Below, one piece after another: positions 1 to 8,069 of a stretch of 64,000 nucleotides of DNA. The stretch covers positions 1-64,000 of the forward strand of contig JAVBNA010000003.1 of assembly GCA_031551875.1 (NCBI GenBank), read 5' to 3'. This DNA comes from JAVBNA01 sp031551875. Lineage in GTDB: Bacteria > Bacillota > Clostridia > Oscillospirales > Acutalibacteraceae. Numbering within the stretch: the stretch's first letter is position 1; the number at the start of each line of letters is the position of its first letter. The position numbers and the translations under genes are program-made. The notes under the pieces were generated by a model that had not been told where the DNA came from, ran no database searches, and saw only the letters and a list, made by a program, of their open reading frames with translations.

Positions 1-14
1 TCGGTTTTTGGAGC

Positions 15-55
15 ATTGTCAAGGCCGGCGCAGCCGTACATTTAGCCTTGACAAT
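15..55. repeat. 11-bp perfect inverted repeat, left edge
   Basis: ATTGTCAAGGC at 15-25 is matched by its exact reverse complement at 45-55 with a 19-nt loop. It lies downstream of fabH on the minus strand. Neither side has the T-run of an intrinsic terminator, so it may be a mobile or repeat-element hairpin or a weak terminator. The rest of 1-152 shows no gene. Confidence 0.5.
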
Positions 56-152
56 ACGAGAAAAAGCGATTACGCAAGTTTTTGGGCGAAAGTCTAAGGA
101 AATTGGCGCTAAATTTTCATTTTAACTTTACAGAGCCTTTAATATAATAGAT

Positions 153-1118
153 TTAGTATTCCCATAAAATGGCTCCGGCGGTCAGCCCGCCGCCAAATCC
201 GGTCAAAATCATTTTGTCGCCCCGTTTGAGCTTGCCGCTTTGGAACAGCTCGTCAAGGGCAATGGCCACGCTGGCCGCCGACGTGTTGCCGTATTTGTCG
301 ATGTTGATGACTGTCTTTTCAGGGGCGAAGCCCAGCTTGGACAGGGCAAAGTTGATGATTCGGATGTTGGCCTGGTGGGGCACCAGCCACTGAATGTTCT
401 CCGCCGTCAGCCGTGCGTCGTCCAGCACTTTTTTGACCGCCCGGCACAGCGCCGTCACCGCAAACTTGAACACCGCCTTGCCGTTCATTTCCACAAAGTG
501 CTTCTTGTCCCTGCGCTTGTGGAAGGGCGTGTCACCGAAGGGGGCAGGTGCGAAGAGCACCTTGTCTCTATCGCTGACGCCCTCAAGGTGGGCAGCGAGG
601 AAATCCCCGCCCGCGTCGGCCTGTAAGAGCGCCGCACCCGCGCCGTCGCCGAAGAGCACACAGGTGCCCCGGTCGGTCCAGTCGGTCACCTTGGACAGCG
701 CCTCCGCGCCGATCACCAGCACGTTTTTATACCCCATGGTCTGCATCAGTCCCCGCGCCGTACACAGCGCATAAATGAAGCCAGTGCAGGCAGCGTTTAA
801 GTCAAAGGCCACGCAGCTGTCAAGCCCCAGCCGTTCACGCACCGCACCTGCCGCAGAAGGAACCAGCGTTTCGGGGGTGAACGTGGCCGCGACGATCAGG
901 TCGAGCGCCTGTGCGTCCAGCTTAGCGCGGTCGAGCGCCTGCCTACCCGCCTGTGTCATTAGGTCGGTGAGCGTCTCGCCGGACAGAACCCGGCGCTGTG
1001 CGATGCCGCTGCGCTCCTTGATCCACTGGTCGTTGGTGTCCACCATGCCCGCGAGGTCGCCATTTGTTAGAACTTTCTGAGGCAGCGCGCTGCCGGTGGA
1101 GAGAAGGGATATTTTCAA
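153..1118 (-). CDS. fabH: 3-oxoacyl-ACP synthase III (KAS III)
   Basis: This enzyme condenses an acyl-CoA primer with malonyl-ACP to start type II fatty acid synthesis in the cytoplasm. The protein is 321 aa, normal for FabH. The triad is visible: Cys in LNAACTGF, His in PHQANIRI and Asn in YGNTSAAS. The start is a TTG (minus-strand codon at 1116-1118), chosen because the family N-terminus begins just before LSTGSALP; no good ATG lies in frame. A perfect promoter and two FabT-like operators lie immediately upstream, so lipid-responsive repression is likely. It reads out toward the window edge, where other fab genes may follow. Identification is firm; the exact start is less so. Confidence 0.96.
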   Translation of the reverse strand: MKISLLSTGSALPQKVLTNGDLAGMVDTNDQWIKERSGIAQRRVLSGETLTDLMTQAGRQALDRAKLDAQALDLIVAATFTPETLVPSAAGAVRERLGLDSCVAFDLNAACTGFIYALCTARGLMQTMGYKNVLVIGAEALSKVTDWTDRGTCVLFGDGAGAALLQADAGGDFLAAHLEGVSDRDKVLFAPAPFGDTPFHKRRDKKHFVEMNGKAVFKFAVTALCRAVKKVLDDARLTAENIQWLVPHQANIRIINFALSKLGFAPEKTVINIDKYGNTSAASVAIALDELFQSGKLKRGDKMILTGFGGGLTAGAILWEY

Positions 1119-1137
1119 AACACACGCCCACTTTCAT

Positions 1138-1166
1138 TTTGATAGTCAAATAGTTTGACATTCAAA
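1138..1166 (-). promoter_or_regulatory. tandem FabT-like operators before fabH
   Basis: Two inverted repeats of the form TTTGA-N3-TCAAA lie at 1138-1150 and 1154-1166, each with perfect 5-bp arms. They sit between the -10 box and the fabH start. The pattern matches what is known of FabT (MarR-family) boxes that control fatty-acid synthesis genes in Firmicutes. No fabT gene is in the window, so the regulator is inferred. Confidence 0.65.
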
Positions 1167-1174
1167 TTATTTGC

Positions 1175-1203
1175 ATTATACAACTATTTTTGCCGATTGT
1201 CAA
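1175..1203 (-). promoter_or_regulatory. fabH promoter, perfect sigma-A consensus
   Basis: On the minus strand TTGACA (1198-1203) and TATAAT (1175-1180) are separated by exactly 17 nt. Both hexamers match the housekeeping consensus fully. Transcription would start near 1168, inside the operator pair. Confidence 0.85.
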
Positions 1204-1301
1204 TTGCTTAACACAGCTTTTCTATTGGGAGACAGCTCCGTAACCTCCGCCTTTGGCAGGAAAAATCAAGGGAATCTTTTATTTACCCTACCCCGCAGCC
1301 C

Positions 1302-1330
1302 TTGCGAAAAGACGGGAAGTATGCTACACT
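1302..1330 (+). promoter_or_regulatory. probable promoter of EpsG-like gene
   Basis: TTGCGA (1302-1307) and TACACT (1325-1330) are 17 nt apart and about 40 nt ahead of the chosen ATG. The match to consensus is moderate. Confidence 0.4.
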
Positions 1331-1368
1331 TTTTGAGAACATTCCGAAGAAGGAAAGGAACTTGTCTG

Positions 1369-2469
1369 ATGACTATACAGATCGCACTGTCCTGGGGGAT
1401 GTATCTTCTGGTCATGGCCTCAGGCGTGGTCATGATACGGTGGGCACAGTCGCTTTACAAGGCGGGCTCCAAACAGTATTGGTGGATTCTTGGCGGTTTA
1501 TTTCTCCTGCTTGCGCTGCCCATCATGCTGCGGGGGGAGACAGTGGGCTTTGACACCCACGAATACACCGAATACTACCGCTATTACCTCAGGGAGGGAA
1601 GCCTGGATTTCCGTGACAACATTGAGCCGATCTACGAGATTCTGGTGCGGCTTTCGGTCTATGTCGGGAGCCCGCAGATTGTCTTTGCAGTGTCGGGAGC
1701 GGCCACAATTCTTTTCATGCTTGCGGGCATCTGGTGGCTGCGCGATCAAATGGAGCTCGGGCTGGTCATGTTTTTGTACCTGTGCTTTTTCTATCTCCAG
1801 ACCTACAACGTCGTGCGTCAGTGCTTCTCGGTGGCGATCATTTTCTTTGCCCTGCGCTTTATCAGCGAACGGCGTTTTATCCTCTACGCACTCTTTGTGT
1901 ATGTGGCCTATCTGATGCATTCCTCGGCCATCATCGCTTTGCTGCTCTACCCGCTCGCGGCGGCAAAGCTGTCCCCCAGAGCGCGCAAGCTGCTGTGCAT
2001 TCTGGCGGCCGGGTCGGTGCTGATCACGGTCAGTCCCTACCTCGTGCCGCTGCTCGAGCTTGTGACACAGATCAGCGTCTTCTCTGCCTATAAACAGCAC
2101 CTCAATTGGGGTGAGGTGAACATTGGATCGTCGTGGCTGCTGCGCGGGGTGCTGATTTTCGGCGCAATATTTCTGTCGGACAGCTTCACCACGAAGGAAA
2201 ACACAAAAAGTCCCGCCCTCTTTGCGACCGCCCTGTCGCTTCCGCTTCTGGTGGTGAACTACCTCATCCCGCCCATCGGACGCGCGGGTGCGTATTTTTC
2301 CATTTTTAACATCATTACATTTGCATCCTTCGCCTCGCGCAAATCGGAAAAGACCTTTCTGCCGAAGCTCGAGAACACCGTGATCGTGGTGTTCGCGCTT
2401 GCAACCTTTCTGTTGTCGCTCTATTCGGACGGGCTTGAGCTCATCCCCTATACGTTTTTTTGGGCATAA
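1369..2469 (+). CDS. EpsG-family polytopic membrane protein
   Basis: A 366-aa protein with about ten hydrophobic segments, resembling EpsG/Wzy-type proteins that act in exopolysaccharide polymerisation or export at the cytoplasmic membrane. The family-like stretch GFDTHEYTEYYRYY follows the second membrane segment, and QTYNVVRQCFSVAI is typical of EpsG homologues. The frame is open from 1171, but the ATG at 1369 is chosen because it follows an AAGGAAAGG ribosome site and starts directly with a hydrophobic helix. It stands alone, with no glycosyltransferases beside it, so its polymer is unknown. Confidence 0.75.
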   Translation: MTIQIALSWGMYLLVMASGVVMIRWAQSLYKAGSKQYWWILGGLFLLLALPIMLRGETVGFDTHEYTEYYRYYLREGSLDFRDNIEPIYEILVRLSVYVGSPQIVFAVSGAATILFMLAGIWWLRDQMELGLVMFLYLCFFYLQTYNVVRQCFSVAIIFFALRFISERRFILYALFVYVAYLMHSSAIIALLLYPLAAAKLSPRARKLLCILAAGSVLITVSPYLVPLLELVTQISVFSAYKQHLNWGEVNIGSSWLLRGVLIFGAIFLSDSFTTKENTKSPALFATALSLPLLVVNYLIPPIGRAGAYFSIFNIITFASFASRKSEKTFLPKLENTVIVVFALATFLLSLYSDGLELIPYTFFWA

Positions 2470-2484
2470 AATGATGCCGGACTC

Positions 2485-2513
2485 TTGACAAAAGAAAATC
2501 CCCGGCCTATAAT
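2485..2513 (+). promoter_or_regulatory. leuA leader promoter, perfect consensus
   Basis: TTGACA (2485-2490) and TATAAT (2508-2513) with a 17-nt spacer. The transcript would begin near 2520 and carry the whole T-box leader. Confidence 0.85.
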
Positions 2514-2519
2514 GAAGCC

Positions 2520-2936
2520 AAACTGAATACTTTCTAAGCAAAGACTGTGACGGGAACAAGACACATCCCGCACCGCTTCAGAGAGCCGGCGGCTGGTGTA
2601 AGCCGGCGCGTGCGCATGTGTGTATAGCTCATCTCCGAGTCGCTCATTCGAAGCTTTGGCGTTCTTTTTCCGCGCTCCGGCGTTATCGTCGGTCGGCATA
2701 CAGATGTATTGCCTTCCTCCTCTGCCTTGGATCGCGAAAAAAGCCCGGCCAAATCTAAAAAAAGCCCCCGGTGTTTACGCCGGCAGGCGGTTAGAAAAGC
2801 ATAAAATGAGACGGTTGGCCGCGTTAGAGGCCAGGCCTTGTCGGAGGCTGAACGAGGGTCAGGAAACTGACTGAATTTGGGTGGTACCGCGTGGATATTT
2901 TATCCTCGCCCCGATTCCGGGGCGGGGATTTTTTGT
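2520..2936 (+). promoter_or_regulatory. T-box leader (tRNA-Leu sensing) of leuA
   Basis: A leader of about 415 nt with T-box hallmarks: AGAGAG and GGTG elements of Stem I at about 2578-2600, the conserved box GGGTGGTACCGCG at 2879-2891, and a terminator stem at 2902-2929 followed by a T-run. Three CUC triplets (2628-2630, 2633-2635, 2643-2645) lie where the specifier loop should be; CUC is a leucine codon, which fits leuA downstream. Uncharged tRNA-Leu would favour the antiterminator and switch leuA on. Which CUC is the specifier I cannot settle without folding. Confidence 0.92.
2902..2934 (+). terminator. T-box regulated terminator
   Basis: A 12-bp stem (2902-2913 with 2918-2929, one G-T pair) with a 4-nt loop, running into six T residues. 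It is the alternative to the antiterminator that uses the T-box sequence. Confidence 0.9.
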
Positions 2937-2994
2937 GGGATTTTCCCTTTGCCCCGGCCGACAAAAATTATATTTTTGAAAGGGGCAAAAACCT

Positions 2995-4674
2995 ATGAAA
3001 ACCGGCTTTAAGAAGTACATTCCCTTCACACCAATCGCGCTGCCCGACCGGCAGTGGCCGGGTCATGTGGCAAACGCCGCGCCCATCTGGTGCAGCGTCG
3101 ACCTGCGAGACGGCAACCAGGCGCTTGTTGACCCGATGAACCTTGAGGAAAAAATCGAGATGTTCAAAACGATTGTGGAGGTGGGCTTCAAGGAGATTGA
3201 GGTGGGCTTCCCGTCGGCGTCACAGACCGAGTATGACATCCTCCGGGCGCTGATCGACCGCGGCCTGATCCCGGACGACGTGACCATCCAGGTACTGGTG
3301 CAGGCGCGCGAGCATCTGATCCGTAAGACCTTTGACGCGATTCAGGGTGCGAAAAACGTCATCGTCCATTTCTATAACTCCACCTCCACCCTCCAGCGCA
3401 AGGTGGTGTTCAAAACCGATATGGCGGGCGTGATTGACATCGCCGTGCAGGGCGCGGAGCTCGTGTATGCGCTCGCGCAGGAGCAGGCGGGGTCGGGCAT
3501 GAGCATCCGCTTTGAGTATTCGCCCGAGAGTTTTTCGGGCACTGAAATTGACAACGCGGTGGAGATCTGTGCCCGGGTGATGGAGGCGCTGCACGCGACA
3601 AAGGAAAACCCGGTGATCCTCAACCTGCCCTCCACCGTCCAGCTGAGCACCCCCAATCACTTCGCCGATCAGGTGGAATATTTCTGCCGCCATTTGCCGA
3701 ACCGTGAAGCGGCGATCGTCGGCGTCCACCCCCACAACGACCGCGGCACCGGCGTCAGCGACGCCGAGCTGGCCATGCTGGCGGGGGCGCAGCGCATTGA
3801 GGGCACGCTGTTCGGAAACGGCGAACGCACAGGCAACGTGGACATTGTCACAGTCGCCCTCAACCTCTTTACCCAGGGCGTCGACCCGAAGCTGGACTTC
3901 TCTGACATCAACCGTCTGCGCGACGTGTATGAGCGCTGTACCAAAATGAAGATTCACGAGCGCCAGCCCTACGTGGGCGAGCTTGTGTTCACCGCGTTTT
4001 CCGGCTCCCATCAGGACGCGATCAACAAGGGCGTGGCCTACATGAAGGAGAGCGGCACCGAATACTGGGAGGTGCCCTACCTGCCCATCGACCCCGCCGA
4101 CCTGGGACGTCAGTATGAGCCCATCATCCGCATCAACAGCCAGTCGGGCAAGGGCGGCGCTGCCTTTGTCATGCAGCAGTCCTACGGCTTCAACCTGCCC
4201 AAGGTGATGCACCCAGAGTTCGGCGTAACCGTCAAGGCAGAAGCCGACCGTGTGGGCACCGAGCTGGGCGCCGGGGACATCATGGAGCTGTTCAAGCGGG
4301 AGTATATCAACCTGAAATCGCCCTACAGACTGTCCAAGCATAACATCGAGGAGTCGGGTGAAAACGGCAATTCGGAGGTTATCTTCAAAGGAAGCCTTCA
4401 GAAGGGCGGGCAGGAGATCCCGGTCACCGGGCACGGCAACGGCCCAATCGACGCCTTCTTCAACGCGATCACCCCGCTGGGGCTGCCCGAGCTTCACTTT
4501 GTCGCCTATCATGAGCACGCGATTTCCTCCGGCTCGGACGCCAAGGCGGTTGCCTATATCGAACTGAGGGATGGAAACGGAAAGCAGTTTTTCGGCGTGG
4601 GCATTGAGTCGAACATCAACATTGCCTCCATCAAGGGCGTGATCTCGGCGATCAACCGCAAGCTGAACGCGTAA
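2995..4674 (+). CDS. leuA: 2-isopropylmalate synthase (long form)
   Basis: First committed step of leucine synthesis: acetyl-CoA plus 2-oxoisovalerate gives 2-isopropylmalate. At 559 aa it is the long LeuA form. Visible are the N-terminal DLRDGNQALVDPM motif with the metal-binding Asp, HPHNDRGTG (metal-binding His-x-His) and GNGERTGN of the TIM barrel, and a C-terminal leucine-binding regulatory domain (about residues 420-559). The start follows an AAAGGGG site. It is a single-gene unit under a T-box. leuB, leuC and leuD are not nearby. Confidence 0.97.
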   Translation: MKTGFKKYIPFTPIALPDRQWPGHVANAAPIWCSVDLRDGNQALVDPMNLEEKIEMFKTIVEVGFKEIEVGFPSASQTEYDILRALIDRGLIPDDVTIQVLVQAREHLIRKTFDAIQGAKNVIVHFYNSTSTLQRKVVFKTDMAGVIDIAVQGAELVYALAQEQAGSGMSIRFEYSPESFSGTEIDNAVEICARVMEALHATKENPVILNLPSTVQLSTPNHFADQVEYFCRHLPNREAAIVGVHPHNDRGTGVSDAELAMLAGAQRIEGTLFGNGERTGNVDIVTVALNLFTQGVDPKLDFSDINRLRDVYERCTKMKIHERQPYVGELVFTAFSGSHQDAINKGVAYMKESGTEYWEVPYLPIDPADLGRQYEPIIRINSQSGKGGAAFVMQQSYGFNLPKVMHPEFGVTVKAEADRVGTELGAGDIMELFKREYINLKSPYRLSKHNIEESGENGNSEVIFKGSLQKGGQEIPVTGHGNGPIDAFFNAITPLGLPELHFVAYHEHAISSGSDAKAVAYIELRDGNGKQFFGVGIESNINIASIKGVISAINRKLNA

Positions 4675-4688
4675 AAAAGGATAAGAGA

Positions 4689-4721
4689 AAGCAGGTTTGG
4701 GATTTCCCAAACCTGCTTTTT
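4689..4721 (+). terminator. leuA terminator
   Basis: GCAGGTTTGGGA (4691-4702) pairs with TCCCAAACCTGC (4705-4716) and is followed by five T residues, 17 nt after the leuA stop. Confidence 0.9.
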
Positions 4722-4755
4722 ACAGAAAATGTTGATGCTGTGGACATTGAATCAC

Positions 4756-5178
4756 TCACCTACTATTATCTCTAATATACAGAATGGATTTTACCTCGTT
4801 TAAATCAATCTCATTATGTACTGAAAATGGAACTGAAATGCCTTCCATATAAACCTTAGCATCTTTAATCAGTTCTTTGCTTTTCTTCCCGATATCTGCG
4901 CTAAGAACCTTTTCTCTGACACTTTCACCCATATTGACTGTTGCGATAAAATAGTTATCACATGGTAAAAGGAATAGCAGATTGCGTTTTTCACTTGCTA
5001 TTTTCAAGCACCATCCAGATTTTTTACTGTAAAATTTCCATTCGGATTCTATTGTGCCATACTGTTCTTTCAAATAACCTATAACGTCTTGCCACAATGC
5101 AAAGTTTAAATGAAGCGCTTGTTTTACCATTTCATCAATCGGTTCTTGTTCTTTGCTAACAAATACTCCTATTGCCAT
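4756..5178 (-). CDS. DUF3788-like small cytoplasmic protein
   Basis: A 140-aa protein resembling DUF3788 proteins (no known function): an N-terminal helix, then EWKFYSKKSGWCLKI and a RNLLFLLPCDNYF core. There are no signal peptide, membrane segments or catalytic motif that I recognise. Its base composition is clearly A+T-richer than all neighbours, and it sits alone between two terminators, which suggests recent acquisition. An AGGAGG-type site (as its complement, near 5190) precedes the ATG. Family assignment is by pattern memory and moderate. Confidence 0.6.
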   Translation of the reverse strand: MAIGVFVSKEQEPIDEMVKQALHLNFALWQDVIGYLKEQYGTIESEWKFYSKKSGWCLKIASEKRNLLFLLPCDNYFIATVNMGESVREKVLSADIGKKSKELIKDAKVYMEGISVPFSVHNEIDLNEVKSILYIRDNSR

Positions 5179-5246
5179 ATTAGATTGCCTCCTACAAAAA
5201 ATATAAATTTTCTTTTAATTGATTATATGGCCTGCCACAGCAAAAA

Positions 5247-5281
5247 TCCCAGCGGAAAGAGAACCCTCTTTCCGCTGGGAT
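5247..5281 (-). terminator. terminator of the NlpC/P60-like gene
   Basis: ATCCCAGCGGAAAGAG (5247-5262) pairs with CTCTTTCCGCTGGGAT (5266-5281), a 16-bp stem. On the minus strand it is followed by a T-run, placing it as the terminator of the gene ending at 5291. Confidence 0.9.
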
Positions 5282-5290
5282 CATACGTTG

Positions 5291-7273
5291 TTACTTAATC
5301 ACCTTCGCGGCCTGGCTGAACCGGTATTCAATCAGCTCGGAGCACATGGCGGGGTCGGACACCACGACCACGCGGGTGGCTTCGGTGTACTTGACCTGAA
5401 AACCGAGGCTCTGGCTGACCGCGCGGATGGGGATATAGATGCGGCCGTCCTTGAGCGCGGGCGCACAATCGATGGCGGACGTGGCTGTCTTGCCGTTTTG
5501 GTCGGTGACCGTTATGGACTTTTTGCCCACTTGGAAGAGTACCTTTTTCTTGCCGTAGGTGACCGTGACCGGCTTGGAGTTGCTCGTCCACGTCACCGAG
5601 GCGCCCATCCCCTTATTGACAAAGCGCAGGGGGATCATTGTGCGGCTGTTCGTAATATAGGGCTTGGCGGAGTCGGTGTCGATGGTGGTTTTTGTGCCGT
5701 TTGCTATGGCGGTTCGATACCCGACGCGCAGGGAGACATATTTATTGTCCACGATGATCAGCACCTGCACGGTCTTGCCCGCGCTGTTCGTAACCGTGAC
5801 CGCCGTGCTGCCCCGCTTGATTGCGGTGACCACGCCGTTTTCGTCCACCGTGGCAACCTTGGGGTTCTTGGAGGTATAGCCGGTGACCGGGTTTGGTGAC
5901 GTCACCTTGATCTGCTCGCTTTTGCCGACGCCCAGGTCGATGACCGGGTTCGAGGCCGAGAAGGGTTCGGTCACCGTGATGGTGATGCTCTTCGAGTTGG
6001 AGGGTGTTTTTTCTGTGCCTGCCACAAATTTGACCGTGTATTTCCCGGCGGTTTCGAAGGTCATCGGGATGGTCCAGGTGTAGGTGCTTGTCCCGCGCGT
6101 AAAGCCAGAGGTGAGTGTTTTGTTCAGAGTACCGTTGAGATAAACCCGCATGGTCTCGTCGTTGATGCCGGTGACCACGGTGAAGTTGACCTTGGCGCCG
6201 GGCGCAACCGATGTGGCCGAAGCCTTGGCTGAGACAATGCGGTAGATGTTCTGCACCTTAATCTTGCTCTCAGAGAAGTTGCCGTCCGGCTCAGACGCCG
6301 TAATGGTCACTTCGCCCTCTTTGACGCCGGTGACCAGGCCCTTGCTTGACACAGTCGCAATGCTTGTGTCAGAGCTTGTCCAGGTGATTTTCGCATCCTT
6401 GTTGTTGGAGGTGGCGGTCAGCTGAAAGGTTTTGCCCAGCCGCACAAACGCAAGCTTTTTGTCGATGCACACCGAGGTGACGTCAGGATCGTTAACGAGC
6501 TTTCCGTCGGTGCCGAAGTCCCAGGTCGCGCCGTCAAAGGTCTGCTTGCCCGTACGCATTTTGCCGTCGGAGCCGTAGTAACGGTTCTCGTACCAGCCCT
6601 GTACATACTCTTTGTCGACATAGCGGTATTTCGCGCCGTTTATCGTGTAATAGCCATTTGTATCGGTGGGGTAGGACATCTGCTTGTAGTAGCACCAGTT
6701 GGTCCACGAGCGCTCATGCAGATTGGTCTCGACGACGCCGTAGGCCGTGCCGCGCGCCTCAATGACCTTGCCGTTGCCGACATAGACGCCGATGTGGCCT
6801 TCCTTCCAGACCAGAACGCCGTGCGTTTCGGGAATGGTGGTGATGTCGCCCTTTTTGCTGGCTTCGCTGTATGTAGAGTTGGCGCCCTTATCGGTGGAGG
6901 AATTGTATACCGGGCCGTTTTTGCTGTTGTCCCACCAGATGTAGCTTTTCATCAGCCCGATGCAGTCGGCCACCCGGCGGCCGATCCACTGCTTGGCGTG
7001 CTGGTAGACTGTGCGCCCGTCGTACAGCTTGCTGTTGTACACCGAGGGGTACTGCTTGGCCTTGGCGTCCAGCAGGGACTGTGTGCCCATCTGGCCGTAG
7101 GAGCCGTAAAAGTAGCCCCACTCTTCATCGAGCGCCTTGCGCGCGTGCCCGACGAGGCCGGTGTTGGTCGGGTTGGACACCGCCTGCGCGGGCACCCATG
7201 TTGTGCAGACAAGAAGTCCTGTCAGCACGGCGCTGAGACACAGCGCCGTAAGCTGCTTTCCAAATCGTTTCAC
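5291..7273 (-). CDS. secreted NlpC/P60-like wall protein, multi-domain
   Basis: A 660-aa exported protein. Order of domains: signal peptide (about 1-30, ending near PAQA); an NlpC/P60-like peptidase domain (about 35-210, candidate Cys in VADCIGLMKSY and His in GHIGVYVGNG); cell-wall-binding-type aromatic repeats (YVQGWYENRYYGSDGKM); a Big2 Ig-like domain (TWTSSDTSIATVS); a further Ig-like domain; a second Big2 domain; and a C-terminal copper-amine-oxidase-N-like stalk domain (RTMIPLRFVN, IYIPIRAVS). It probably cleaves peptidoglycan stem peptides at the cell surface. The GTG at 7271-7273 is chosen because AGGAGG lies 8 nt upstream; ATGs further upstream lack such a site. Confidence 0.85.
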   Translation of the reverse strand: MKRFGKQLTALCLSAVLTGLLVCTTWVPAQAVSNPTNTGLVGHARKALDEEWGYFYGSYGQMGTQSLLDAKAKQYPSVYNSKLYDGRTVYQHAKQWIGRRVADCIGLMKSYIWWDNSKNGPVYNSSTDKGANSTYSEASKKGDITTIPETHGVLVWKEGHIGVYVGNGKVIEARGTAYGVVETNLHERSWTNWCYYKQMSYPTDTNGYYTINGAKYRYVDKEYVQGWYENRYYGSDGKMRTGKQTFDGATWDFGTDGKLVNDPDVTSVCIDKKLAFVRLGKTFQLTATSNNKDAKITWTSSDTSIATVSSKGLVTGVKEGEVTITASEPDGNFSESKIKVQNIYRIVSAKASATSVAPGAKVNFTVVTGINDETMRVYLNGTLNKTLTSGFTRGTSTYTWTIPMTFETAGKYTVKFVAGTEKTPSNSKSITITVTEPFSASNPVIDLGVGKSEQIKVTSPNPVTGYTSKNPKVATVDENGVVTAIKRGSTAVTVTNSAGKTVQVLIIVDNKYVSLRVGYRTAIANGTKTTIDTDSAKPYITNSRTMIPLRFVNKGMGASVTWTSNSKPVTVTYGKKKVLFQVGKKSITVTDQNGKTATSAIDCAPALKDGRIYIPIRAVSQSLGFQVKYTEATRVVVVSDPAMCSELIEYRFSQAAKVIK

Positions 7274-7346
7274 TTGAGTATCCTCCTGCTTCTCTTTCCG
7301 GTGTTTCATACATGCGCACGGATTATGTACGCCTAAATGTGACAAT

Positions 7347-7375
7347 ATTGTAACACTTTTTCAGAGATGGGGCAA
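7347..7375 (-). promoter_or_regulatory. promoter of the NlpC/P60-like gene
   Basis: On the minus strand TTGCCC (7370-7375) and TACAAT (7347-7352) with a 17-nt spacer, about 70 nt ahead of the GTG start. Confidence 0.5.
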
Positions 7376-7489
7376 GCCTGAAATGCTGAAAAGCTGTTTT
7401 TGTAATATTTTAATGGATTCATTTTAAAAGAGAGAAGGGCTATTGCCCTGGGTTTCGGCATATAAATAGGGAGCGGAGGAGGAGAAGCT

Positions 7490-7990
7490 ATGAGCCTGGT
7501 TTCGGTTCCCTACCGACGGGAGGACGCGGTGCGCTATGCGCGGACGTGGGCGTTTGCCCGCAATCCCGCCTACCTGAACTTTGACCCCTACGGCGGTGAC
7601 TGCACCAACTTCATCTCCCAGTGCGTCTACGCCGGCGGGGGCGTGATGAATTATACAAAGGACACCGGCTGGTATTACCGATCCCCCGAAGACCGGGCGG
7701 CGGCGTGGACGGGCGTGGAGTACCTGTACACCTTTCTGGTGAACAAGCGGGGGGGTGGCCCCTGGGGACATCCGGTGGCGGTGACGCATGTGGAACCGGG
7801 CGACATCGTGCAGCTGGCTTTCGAAGAACAGCGCTTCGGGCACAGCCTCCTGATCACACAAACCGGCGTCATCCCCGACATGTCAAATATTCTGATCTGC
7901 GCCCACACATACGATTCCTATGACCGGCCGCTTGACAGCTATGAGTATCTGAAAATCCGCTATCTTAAAATTGTTGACATAAAAAAATAA
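7490..7990 (+). CDS. amidase-domain protein (Amidase_6-like)
   Basis: A 166-aa single-domain protein. RREDAVRYARTWAFARNP, the catalytic-looking GGDCTNFISQC (Cys) and a later FGHSLLIT (His) match the putative amidase domain PF12671, a papain/CHAP-like fold found in Firmicutes. There is no signal peptide, so it may act in the cytoplasm, in the forespore, or leave by another route. GGAGGAGGAG directly precedes the ATG. It lies between two envelope genes, which fits a wall-related substrate, but the substrate is unknown. Confidence 0.8.
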   Translation: MSLVSVPYRREDAVRYARTWAFARNPAYLNFDPYGGDCTNFISQCVYAGGGVMNYTKDTGWYYRSPEDRAAAWTGVEYLYTFLVNKRGGGPWGHPVAVTHVEPGDIVQLAFEEQRFGHSLLITQTGVIPDMSNILICAHTYDSYDRPLDSYEYLKIRYLKIVDIKK

Positions 7991-8069
7991 AACCTTTCGC
8001 CAACAAAACCGCCGCGAAAGTGTTATATTAATAGTAACCGTCGCTGACGGGCAGAAAGGAAGTCAGACC

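Noticed and set aside
1171..1368. Upstream extension of the EpsG-like gene
   Set aside because: No ribosome site and no membrane segment in the extra part; a probable promoter lies inside it.
1498..2559. A 353-codon frame antisense to the EpsG-like gene
   Set aside because: Low-complexity, His/Gln/Arg-rich product typical of antisense of G+C-rich genes; the plus strand has a clear family match.
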